DNA of 7,380 nt from an uncultured Clostridia bacterium (GTDB lineage Bacteria; Bacillota; Clostridia; Christensenellales; Aristaeellaceae), in assembly GCA_934647145.1 (NCBI GenBank), contig CAKUFB010000129.1, positions 1 to 7,380 of the forward strand, in the 5' to 3' direction. Below are positions 1-4,898 of this stretch, piece by piece; position 1 is the first letter of the stretch; each line of letters begins with the position of its first letter. The position numbers were made by a program, and so were the translations under genes. A model generated the notes under the pieces. It searched no databases and was not told the origin of the DNA. It was given only the letters and a program-made list of their open reading frames with translations.

Positions 1-38
1 GTGCGGGGGAGGGGGCGCAAGCGCCCCCTCCCCCGCAC
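1..38. repeat. Perfect GC-rich palindrome, 18-bp stem
   Basis: Bases 1-18 are the exact reverse complement of 21-38, with only AA between them, so the whole 38 bases form a near-perfect palindrome made mostly of G-runs facing C-runs. It lies 24 bases past the stop codon of the ykvI-like gene on that gene's strand and next to a second hairpin at 42-59. Neither side carries a U-tract, so it does not look like a standard intrinsic terminator. It may stabilise or end the ykvI transcript, or be part of a dispersed repeat that continues left of the window. The structure is certain from sequence; the function is not. Confidence 0.8.
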
Positions 39-41
39 CCA

Positions 42-59
42 GCGCTTTTGAAAAAGCGC
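42..59. repeat. Short hairpin just after the ykvI stop
   Basis: GCGCTTTT at 42-49 pairs with AAAAGCGC at 52-59 around a two-base centre. On the minus strand this begins three bases after the ykvI stop codon. The run of T facing a run of A in the stem resembles the apical part of the repeat hairpins at 2080-2115 and 6282-6319, so this is probably a diverged relative. No U-tract follows it on the minus strand, where the next bases are G-rich, so termination here is uncertain. Confidence 0.7.
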
Positions 60-62
60 ACA

Positions 63-1076
63 TCATTCTGCTTTGAAGAAGGGCAGCACGACCAGCGCCA
101 GCACGCAGATCCAGCCGAGCAGGGGATAAACCACGCCCACCAGCGTCCCGAAGCCGCACACCGACATCAGCAGCGCCAGACCCGCCGGCAGAATCAGGCA
201 GAGCGCCGGTCTGCCCGGAAGGAACCTGGCCGCCTGAACGCGCAATGTAAGCAGCATGCCGGAGAGCGTGGTCAGCACGGCCAGCAAGAGGCAGGCCGCG
301 CTCGCGAGAAAGCCCGCGCTTCCCCATTTTGCGGTCGCGAGCGCTACAGAAGGCAGCGCCAGCGCGCGGATTTCGTCGCCCGCGCGAACCAGCGCGAGGT
401 GCCCCGCCGCCAGCACGAGCGTGACCATCGCGCCGGCGCACAGCGCGCACCTCCCCGGATCGACCGGCCTTTTCCCGGCCAGCACGATCGCCCCGCCGCA
501 CAGCGCGCCGTTGAACGAGGCATACAGCACGCCCATCGGCAGGGCCAGCGAAAGGCCGCGCACCGTGAACCGGGTTGCCTCGCCCACGCCCCGGACGCTC
601 AGCAGGTAATAGATCAGCACCGCGGGCAGCAGCACGACGCCCGCGGCCGACAGCGCACCGATCCCCCGTCCGGAGACCAGCAGACTGAGCGCCAGCGTCA
701 TCACCACGCCAAAGGCCCGCGCGTCGTTCATCGGCAGCACGAGCGCGAACAGCTCGCCGCTCGCCGAGAGCATCGCCGCCGCGGTCGTCAGGCACAAAAG
801 GCCGTAGAGCAGGTGCATCGCGTCCTCACAGGCATGGTTCATCAGCCGCCCGTACAGGCCGGGGAAGCTGTCCGCCCCCGTCTGACGCGACAGCGAGAGC
901 ACCAGGTACACAATCCACCCCACGCACACGCCCGCCAGCGGCACGCCCAGCCAGCCTGCCCCGCCGAACTGCGAGAAAAAGGTCACGATCTCCCGGCCGG
1001 ACGCAAAGCCCGCCCCAATCAGCGTGGCGCAGATGGCAAACGCCGCGTGAAGCGCTTCTTTCCAGGTTTCCTTCAT
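63..1076 (-). CDS. ykvI: YkvI-family integral membrane protein (COG3949-like)
   Basis: This 337-residue, very hydrophobic protein has about ten predicted membrane segments: roughly residues 8-27, 40-58, 83-105, 113-131, 135-155, 175-200, 210-232, 250-275, 290-308 and 312-332. Near the N terminus is GAGFASGREI (residues 21-30), the hallmark of the YkvI family. That family has the look of an APC-superfamily transporter, with an unwound Gly-rich first helix, but its substrate is not established. Length is close to Bacillus YkvI. The start is the ATG at 1076, preceded by AGGAGG with a rather long spacer of about 14 bases; no other start fits between them. The open frame continues upstream to 2210, but that part only runs antisense to the epimerase gene. 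It is divergent from the epimerase. I found no convincing minus-strand promoter in the 123-bp gap. Family assignment is strong; transport of an amino acid-like solute is inference. Confidence 0.88.
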   Translation of the reverse strand: MKETWKEALHAAFAICATLIGAGFASGREIVTFFSQFGGAGWLGVPLAGVCVGWIVYLVLSLSRQTGADSFPGLYGRLMNHACEDAMHLLYGLLCLTTAAAMLSASGELFALVLPMNDARAFGVVMTLALSLLVSGRGIGALSAAGVVLLPAVLIYYLLSVRGVGEATRFTVRGLSLALPMGVLYASFNGALCGGAIVLAGKRPVDPGRCALCAGAMVTLVLAAGHLALVRAGDEIRALALPSVALATAKWGSAGFLASAACLLLAVLTTLSGMLLTLRVQAARFLPGRPALCLILPAGLALLMSVCGFGTLVGVVYPLLGWICVLALVVLPFFKAE

Positions 1077-1110
1077 GGGCTTACGCTCACCTCCTGCCTT
1101 TATCCTATTC

Positions 1111-1124
1111 AGCGCGCGCGCGCT
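1111..1124. repeat. Alternating GC tract, 14-bp palindrome
   Basis: AGCGCGCGCGCGCT is a perfect 14-bp palindrome containing twelve bases of strictly alternating GC, in the spacer between the divergent ykvI-like and epimerase genes, ending nine bases before the -35 hexamer of the plus-strand promoter. Such purine-pyrimidine alternation can adopt Z-form DNA under negative supercoiling, which divergent transcription would create. It could equally be an operator or chance in a GC-rich genome. Confidence 0.6.
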
Positions 1125-1132
1125 TTTGCACG

Positions 1133-1161
1133 TTGCTTTTGGGCGAAGGATGCGGTATAAT
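1133..1161 (+). promoter_or_regulatory. Sigma-A type promoter for the epimerase gene
   Basis: TTGCTT at 1133-1138 and a consensus TATAAT at 1156-1161 are separated by exactly 17 bases. Transcription would begin near 1168, giving a leader of about 32 bases. The gene's ribosome binding site, GAGGGA at 1187-1192, lies 7 bases before the ATG at 1200. The perfect -10 and ideal spacing make this the best promoter in the window along with that of argG. Confidence 0.8.
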
Positions 1162-1199
1162 GAATTGACGCTCAATAAAATGAAACGAGGGACGATTAC

Positions 1200-2051
1200 A
1201 TGATTCACCTGCAAAACAATCAGTATCAGATGGATATTTCCCGAATCGGCGCGGAGATTCACCACCTGCTCGACCCCAACGGCGTGGAGCGCATCTGGCA
1301 GAACGTGCCGGCTGTCTGGCCCAGCCACACCCCCCTGCTCTTCCCCATCGCAGGCGCGCTGAAGGACGATACCTGGTACTATCAGGGCAGGGCCTACACC
1401 ATGCCCAAGCACGGCTTCGTGCGCACGAAGGAATTCGAGCTGGAATCGGTCGACATGACCCACGCGACGCTGGTTCTGCGCGGCGAGGCCATCCGCAACG
1501 CGGGCTATCCGTTTGAGTGCGAGCTGCGCGTGTGCTACACCCTCTCCGGCAATCAGGTGCTGGTCGAGTACAAGACCAGAAACGTGGGCAATGAGCCGCT
1601 TTACTACTCTATCGGCTCGCACGAGGGCTATGCCTGCGAGGGCGGCGTGGAGCAGTATGAGGTGATCTTCCCCGAGGACGACTCGCTCGAGCAGACGCTG
1701 CTTGACGGCAGTCTCCTGCGCCGCGAGACCCGCACACTGGCCCTGAATGACCACGCGCTGACCCTGACCGCCGATGACTTCAAGAACGACGCGCTGGTCT
1801 TTAAGAGCCTCAGGTCCCGCGAAGTCACCCTGCGCCGCAGGGATCGCGCCTACGAGGTCAGCGTGTCCTTCCCGCAGTGCGACACCCTGCTGCTGTGGAC
1901 GAAGGTCGGCGCGCCCTACCTGTGCATCGAGCCCTGGTGCAACGCCCCCGACTATGTGGACTGCGACCAGCAGCTTGTTCACAAGCCCGGCATGATCCGC
2001 GTCGAGCCCGGCCAGGAACACACGGTCGCCCACACCCTGACGTTTAATTGA
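1200..2051 (+). CDS. Aldose 1-epimerase family protein, LacX type
   Basis: This 283-residue protein belongs to the galactose mutarotase-like fold (COG2017), LacX subgroup. Visible family motifs, in order, are RIGAEI (15-20), ERIWQ (30-34), HTPLLFPIAGAL (43-54), MPKHGFVR (68-75, His71), SIGSHEGY (137-144, His141) and CIEPWCNAPDYVD, with Glu244 of EPW. In mutarotases the two histidines and the glutamate serve as sugar-binding and acid/base residues; matching His71, His141 and Glu244 to those roles is by motif. The usual Pro after the second His (HPGF) is Glu here. The expected role is anomer interconversion of a free sugar or sugar derivative in the cytosol, but substrates of LacX proteins are poorly defined and no sugar pathway gene is adjacent. 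It is a single gene with its own promoter, and its stop is followed directly by a repeat hairpin. Confidence 0.88.
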   Translation: MIHLQNNQYQMDISRIGAEIHHLLDPNGVERIWQNVPAVWPSHTPLLFPIAGALKDDTWYYQGRAYTMPKHGFVRTKEFELESVDMTHATLVLRGEAIRNAGYPFECELRVCYTLSGNQVLVEYKTRNVGNEPLYYSIGSHEGYACEGGVEQYEVIFPEDDSLEQTLLDGSLLRRETRTLALNDHALTLTADDFKNDALVFKSLRSREVTLRRRDRAYEVSVSFPQCDTLLLWTKVGAPYLCIEPWCNAPDYVDCDQQLVHKPGMIRVEPGQEHTVAHTLTFN

Positions 2052-2130
2052 CGGAGAACGAGGAGAACGAGGAGAACGTTCGAGAGGCGGCTTTTCTGAG
2101 AAAAGCCCCTCTCGAGCTCTCCCGAAAAGC
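2052..2130. repeat. Gene-end repeat copy A: 9-base units plus hairpin
   Basis: Starting at the base after the epimerase stop are three 9-base units, CGGAGAACG, AGGAGAACG and AGGAGAACG (2052-2078). A 16-bp stem follows, 2080-2096 against 2100-2115, with one bulged C at 2088 and a TGA loop (2097-2099). The 20 bases at 2080-2099 are identical to 7361-7380, after the binding-protein gene, and the general plan recurs at 6255-6330. The 3' flank shares 16 bases, CCCTCTCGAGCTCTCC at 2107-2122, with 3392-3407. No T-run follows on either strand, so it is not a textbook terminator, although it is the only hairpin right behind this gene. Confidence 0.8.
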
Positions 2131-2203
2131 ACTTTGATCCGCGAAATGAAATAACTGAAGAGGACGTGGCTCCCCGAATGCGGCGTGGGCAGATGGCTCT
2201 GAA

Positions 2204-2310
2204 AAACCACTCAGTCGCCTTCGAAAACAGCTTTTCTTTCGGTGGAGCCGCCGCGGCTTTATGTCTCCCCTGAAAGGGGAGGTGCCCGCAGTGCGGGCGG
2301 TAGGGTTTGA
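2204..2310. repeat. Second interspersed-repeat type with tandem hairpins
   Basis: The stretch opens with AACCACTCAGTCGCC and closes with GGCGGTAGGGTTT, which resemble imperfect inverted ends. Inside are two tight hairpins: CTCCCC/GGGGAG (2265-2270 with 2276-2281) and GCCCGC/GCGGGC (2284-2289 with 2293-2298). This layout resembles short palindromic repeats I recall as common in gut Clostridia genomes, typically beginning CCTCTCAGTC and containing CTCCCC hairpins. That resemblance is from memory and has not been searched. The 5' half looks degenerate. A TTGACG at 2307-2312 could be a -35 for the protease gene, but no good -10 follows at the right distance. Confidence 0.5.
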
Positions 2311-2353
2311 CGTTTTCAGTATTCACCCCCAACACGCAACGAGGAGGACCCCC

Positions 2354-3196
2354 ATGTTCGGATACATTCAGGATATACTCGCCGACCCCAAGGGCATGCT
2401 GCTGATCTTTCTGCTGGCGCTGCCCGGGCGGCTGCTGGCCATTTCGGCGCACGAGGCCGCGCACGCCTGGGTGGCGAACCGCTGCGGCGACCCGACGGCG
2501 CGGCTGATGGGGCGCATCACGCTGAACCCGCTCAAGCACCTCGACCCGTTGGGCCTGCTGATGATGGTGCTGTTCGGCTTCGGCTGGGCCAAGCCCGTGC
2601 CGGTCAACCCGCTGAACTTCAAGCACTACCGCAAAGACGACCTGAAGGTGGCGGTGGCGGGCGTGACGGTCAACCTGCTCCTGTTCCTGACGGGCACGCT
2701 GCTGATGTACGGCGCGATAGCCTGGGCGCTGGCCCGGCTGCCCTACTACGCCAGGGACTGGTTCGTCTCGAAGGACATGTACCGCACGGTCTACGACGGC
2801 GTGCCCGCGCTGGTATCCGGCGGGTACTGGTACAACCTGAACGAGCTGATGCGGTACGGCACGGCGCTTTCCGACATACTGATCGCTCCGGTGTTCGGCA
2901 AGGCCGCCGGTTATCTCTACCAGATGCTGGCCTACTTCGTAACCACCAACCTGGTGCTGGCGGTGTTCAACCTGATCCCCCTGCCCCCCTTGGACGGCTA
3001 TCACGTGCTCAACGACCTGGTACTCAAGCGGCCCATATTCGCCGACCTGCGCGGCCAGCAGATCGGCATGTTGCTGCTGCTCGCCGGCATGTTCACAGGC
3101 GTGCTGGACAAGGCGCTGAGCTGGGTCTACTCGGGCGTAATGAGCCAGATCGGCGCGCTGTTTACCCGGCTGTTTGAGCTGATCAAGCTGATGTAG
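2354..3196 (+). CDS. Site-2 protease family (M50) membrane metalloprotease
   Basis: A 280-residue polytopic membrane protein of the M50 family (intramembrane zinc proteases; YwhC-like bacterial branch). The zinc motif HEAAH is at residues 33-37 within the first hydrophobic segment. It is followed by NPLKHLDPLG (58-67) and GWAKPVPVNP (77-86), both characteristic of this branch, and by NLIPLPPLDG (206-215), whose Asp214 would be the third zinc ligand. The family cuts membrane-embedded substrates, often anti-sigma factors or signal-peptide remnants; this protein's substrate is unknown. There is no PDZ domain, unlike RseP. The ATG at 2354 is chosen because GAGGAGG (2341-2347) precedes it by 6 bases and the protein then begins like its relatives. 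An in-frame ATG at 2261 lies inside a palindromic repeat and would add 31 unrelated residues. The gene stands alone between spacers, with no clear promoter. Confidence 0.9.
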   Translation: MFGYIQDILADPKGMLLIFLLALPGRLLAISAHEAAHAWVANRCGDPTARLMGRITLNPLKHLDPLGLLMMVLFGFGWAKPVPVNPLNFKHYRKDDLKVAVAGVTVNLLLFLTGTLLMYGAIAWALARLPYYARDWFVSKDMYRTVYDGVPALVSGGYWYNLNELMRYGTALSDILIAPVFGKAAGYLYQMLAYFVTTNLVLAVFNLIPLPPLDGYHVLNDLVLKRPIFADLRGQQIGMLLLLAGMFTGVLDKALSWVYSGVMSQIGALFTRLFELIKLM

Positions 3197-3210
3197 CGCA
3201 TAAACGAGCT

Positions 3211-3283
3211 GGTGGACGGGGAAGCAAGCTCCCCCGCCGCTGCCATGCTGTACATTTGCGCTGCCCGAGTCGGCAACGCCGAC
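3211..3283. repeat. Hairpins after the protease gene
   Basis: Two small inverted repeats lie here: GGGG-AGC facing GCT-CCCC with a bulged A (3218-3234), and GTCGGC/GCCGAC around AAC (3269-3283). They start the 440-base gene-free stretch 3197-3636. No reading frame with a plausible ribosome binding site or recognisable protein was seen there. The hairpins are real as inverted repeats; what they do is unknown. Confidence 0.5.
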
Positions 3284-3297
3284 CGTCGATCCACGGA

Positions 3298-3332
3298 GAA
3301 TTCGGGAACTCGAATCTATGGTTCCCGAATTC
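3298..3332. repeat. 12-bp perfect inverted repeat
   Basis: GAATTCGGGAAC (3298-3309) pairs perfectly with GTTCCCGAATTC (3321-3332) across an 11-base loop. It is clearly less GC-rich than the neighbouring hairpins. It is not followed by a T-run. It could be an operator-like palindrome, part of a structured RNA 3' of the protease message, or one end-pair of a decayed insertion. Confidence 0.7.
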
Positions 3333-3361
3333 GTCGCCAGAACCCGCGGCAGCAAGCGGGG

Positions 3362-3407
3362 CCGGGCACTGCCCGGTCGAAAGGGTTGCGACCCTCTCGA
3401 GCTCTCC
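3362..3407. repeat. Adjacent hairpins, one related to gene-end repeat (copy D)
   Basis: CCGGGC/GCCCGG around ACT (3362-3376) is followed immediately by a stem of nine pairs with one mismatch, 3377-3386 against 3391-3400, with a TGCG loop. The 3' part, CCCTCTCGAGCTCTCC at 3392-3407, is identical to 2107-2122 in the gene-end repeat after the epimerase, so this is a diverged or recombined member of that family. It lacks the 9-base units and sits about 180 bases past the protease stop. Confidence 0.6.
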
Positions 3408-3428
3408 GGGGTTTTTCGACAGTCTGCA

Positions 3429-3456
3429 GCGGTCTCCATCAGGAGACCGCCTTTTT
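3429..3456 (+). terminator. Intrinsic terminator after the protease gene
   Basis: GCGGTCTCC (3429-3437) pairs perfectly with GGAGACCGC (3442-3450) over an ATCA tetraloop, followed at once by CTTTTT (3451-3456). A 9-bp GC-rich stem plus U-tract is the standard form. It would end transcripts from the protease gene, 233 bases downstream of its stop, and insulate the arg promoter just beyond. It is the only convincing U-tract terminator in the window. Confidence 0.82.
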
Positions 3457-3518
3457 CTGCATATTATGCGCTAAAACAAGCATATACCGCATGTATTTCC
3501 GGTCTTATGTTGCGAAAC

Positions 3519-3544
3519 GCGCATATTTATGCTAAATATTGCGC
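3519..3544. promoter_or_regulatory. Imperfect palindrome with third ARG-like site
   Basis: The 11-bp imperfect palindrome 3519-3529 against 3533-3544 (one bulged T at 3539, loop TGC) ends six bases before the argG -35 hexamer. Within it, 3520-3533 matches 10 of the 12 defined positions of the ARG-box core TGNATWWWWATNCA. Its centre is 53 bp upstream of the first promoter-proximal box, close to five helical turns. A further upstream palindrome, GCATATTATGC at 3459-3469, shares the GCATA/TATGC arms. The site could be an auxiliary ArgR site or an unrelated operator. Confidence 0.45.
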
Positions 3545-3550
3545 GAGGGC

Positions 3551-3579
3551 TTGCTTTTTTCACCGTGCCGTGCTAATAT
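3551..3579 (+). promoter_or_regulatory. Extended -10 promoter of argGH
   Basis: TTGCTT at 3551-3556 and TAATAT at 3574-3579 are spaced by 17 bases, and TGC directly before the -10 (3571-3573) makes an extended -10 element. The predicted start is near 3586, giving an mRNA leader of about 50 bases. The surrounding 3457-3610 region is markedly AT-rich against the GC-rich coding DNA, as expected of a regulated promoter. Confidence 0.8.
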
Positions 3580-3588
3580 TTATGCATC
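3571..3588 (+). promoter_or_regulatory. ARG box 1 (ArgR/AhrC operator) over the -10
   Basis: The core 3573-3586, CTAATATTTATGCA, matches 10 of 12 defined positions of TGNATWWWWATNCA, the palindromic site bound by arginine repressors. It covers the -10 hexamer of the argG promoter, so bound repressor would block RNA polymerase. Its centre is 21 bp from that of box 2, leaving 3 bp between the two 18-bp boxes; this spacing is the classical tandem ARG-box arrangement. No argR gene is in the window. Confidence 0.65.
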
Positions 3589-3591
3589 TCA

Positions 3592-3609
3592 AGTGGATAA
3601 ACATTCAAG
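3592..3609 (+). promoter_or_regulatory. ARG box 2 (ArgR/AhrC operator) after the start site
   Basis: The core 3594-3607, TGGATAAACATTCA, matches 11 of 12 defined positions of the ARG-box core, and its flank (CAAG) also agrees with the Bacillus AhrC-type consensus as I remember it. It lies about 8-22 bases into the predicted transcript of argGH. It is the best single match and makes ArgR-type repression of argG a strong inference. Confidence 0.75.
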
Positions 3610-3636
3610 GCAATCATTCAAACGGAGGGCAAGGCA

Positions 3637-4878
3637 ATGGCACTGAACAAGGACAAGATCAAGAAAGTGGTTCTGGCGTACTCGGGCGGTCTGGACACAT
3701 CGGTCATCATCCCCTGGCTGAAGGAGAACTACAACAACTGCGAGGTCATCGCGGTGGCGGGCAATGTCGGCCAGAAGGACGAGCTGGAGGGGCTGGAGGC
3801 CAAGGCACTGGCGACCGGCGCGTCCAGGCTCTACATCGAGGATCTGACCGAGGAATTTGTCAATGACTTCGTGTTCCCGGCGGTCAAGGCGGGCGCGATC
3901 TACGAGAACTACCTGCTGGGCACCTCGCTGGCCCGTCCGATCATCGCCAGGCGCCTGGCCGAAATCGCCCTGAAGGAGGGCGCGGACGCGATCTGCCACG
4001 GCTGCACCGGCAAGGGCAACGATCAGGTTCGCTTTGAGCTGTCCATCAAGGCCTTTGCCCCCGACATGCCGATCATCGCCCCGTGGCGCGAGTGGTCGAT
4101 CAAGTCCCGCGAGGAGGAAATCGACTACGCCGAGGCGCATCACATTCCGCTGAGGATCAGCCGTGAGACCAACTACTCCAAGGACAAGAACCTCTGGCAC
4201 CTGTCCCACGAGGGTCTGGATCTGGAGGATCCGGCGAACGAGCCGACCTACAACAAGCCGGGCTTCCTCGAGATGGGCGTTTCGCCCGAGATGGCGCCCG
4301 ACAAGCCCACCTACATCACGCTGCACTTTGAGAAGGGCGTTCCGACCAAGCTCGACGGCGTGGAAATGGGCGGCGTGGAGCTGATCGAGAAGCTCAACGC
4401 GCTGGGCGGCGCAAACGGCATCGGCCTGCTGGACATCGTGGAGAACCGCCTGGTGGGCATGAAGTGCCGCGGCGTGTACGAGACCCCCGGTGGAACCATC
4501 CTCTACAAGGCGCACGAGGTGCTCGAAACCCTGTGCCTGGACAAGTACACCGCCCACTACAAGGCGCTGGTCGCCCAGAAGTTCGCCGAGATCATCTATG
4601 ACGGCCAGTGGTACTCGCCGCTGCGCAAGGCCATCTGCGCCTTCGTGGACAGCACGCAGGAGACCGTCACCGGCGACGTGACCCTGAAGCTGTATAAGGG
4701 CAACATGATCAACGCCGGCGTGACCTCGCCCTACTCCCTCTACGACCCCGAAATCGCCACCTTCGACGAGGACAACGTCTACAATCAGGCCGACTCCGCC
4801 GGCTTCATCGCCCTCTTCGGCCTGCCCATCAAGGTCAACGCCAAGATGAAAGCCAAAAACGGCATCCCGCAGTACTAA
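3637..4878 (+). CDS. argG: Argininosuccinate synthase
   Basis: ArgG joins citrulline and aspartate using ATP, giving argininosuccinate, AMP and pyrophosphate; this is the penultimate step of arginine synthesis in the cytosol. The 413-residue length is normal. The N terminus carries the PP-loop AYSGGLDTS (14-22), followed by HGCTGKGNDQVRFEL (121-135), APWREW, and the citrulline/aspartate-site segment ETNYSKDKNLWHLSHEG. C-terminal synthase segments such as NRLVGMK and GVYETPGG are present. One small point is GNVGQ where many ArgG proteins have ADVGQ; I believe some Clostridia share this. The start ATG has GGAGGG (3624-3629) 7 bases upstream. It is the first gene of an operon with argH, 20 bases downstream, behind an extended -10 promoter with two ARG boxes. 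No truncation is seen. Confidence 0.97.
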   Translation: MALNKDKIKKVVLAYSGGLDTSVIIPWLKENYNNCEVIAVAGNVGQKDELEGLEAKALATGASRLYIEDLTEEFVNDFVFPAVKAGAIYENYLLGTSLARPIIARRLAEIALKEGADAICHGCTGKGNDQVRFELSIKAFAPDMPIIAPWREWSIKSREEEIDYAEAHHIPLRISRETNYSKDKNLWHLSHEGLDLEDPANEPTYNKPGFLEMGVSPEMAPDKPTYITLHFEKGVPTKLDGVEMGGVELIEKLNALGGANGIGLLDIVENRLVGMKCRGVYETPGGTILYKAHEVLETLCLDKYTAHYKALVAQKFAEIIYDGQWYSPLRKAICAFVDSTQETVTGDVTLKLYKGNMINAGVTSPYSLYDPEIATFDEDNVYNQADSAGFIALFGLPIKVNAKMKAKNGIPQY

Positions 4879-4898
4879 CGACGCCAGGAGGTTTTCCC

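Noticed and set aside
1..18. G-quadruplex in the G-rich arm
   Set aside because: Only two long G-runs are present, fewer than the four tracts normally needed, and the perfect hairpin would compete.
48..1160. 370-codon plus-strand open frame opposite ykvI
   Set aside because: Composition (Arg, Gln, His, Ala) is that of a shadow frame opposite a membrane protein gene; it has no domain.
2052..2078. Tandem 9-base units considered as a CRISPR or iteron array
   Set aside because: The units are contiguous, only three in number and lack spacers; they recur as part of a hairpin repeat behind genes.
1077..2210. Long minus-strand open frame continuing upstream of ykvI across the epimerase gene
   Set aside because: It is antisense to a clear enzyme gene, has no recognisable domain, and the ykvI family start fits the ATG at 1076 with its ribosome binding site.
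2307..2335. TTGACG as the -35 of a protease promoter
   Set aside because: The hexamer 17 bases downstream is CAACAC, and no nearby alternative resembles a -10 element.
2261..2353. Upstream ATG giving a 311-residue protease
   Set aside because: The extra 31 residues are encoded by a palindromic repeat, and a better ribosome binding site precedes the ATG at 2354.
1979..3439. 486-codon minus-strand open frame over the protease gene
   Set aside because: It is rich in Gln, His, Arg and Val as typical of antisense GC-rich coding DNA, has no family resemblance, and overlaps the M50 protease completely.
3457..3636. T-box or other amino acid riboswitch before argG
   Set aside because: The predicted leader is only about 50 bases, and neither the T-box core sequence nor an antiterminator is present; the ARG boxes explain regulation better.
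3589..4557. Minus-strand open frame opposite argG
   Set aside because: Antisense to a highly conserved enzyme, with low-complexity composition and no family resemblance.
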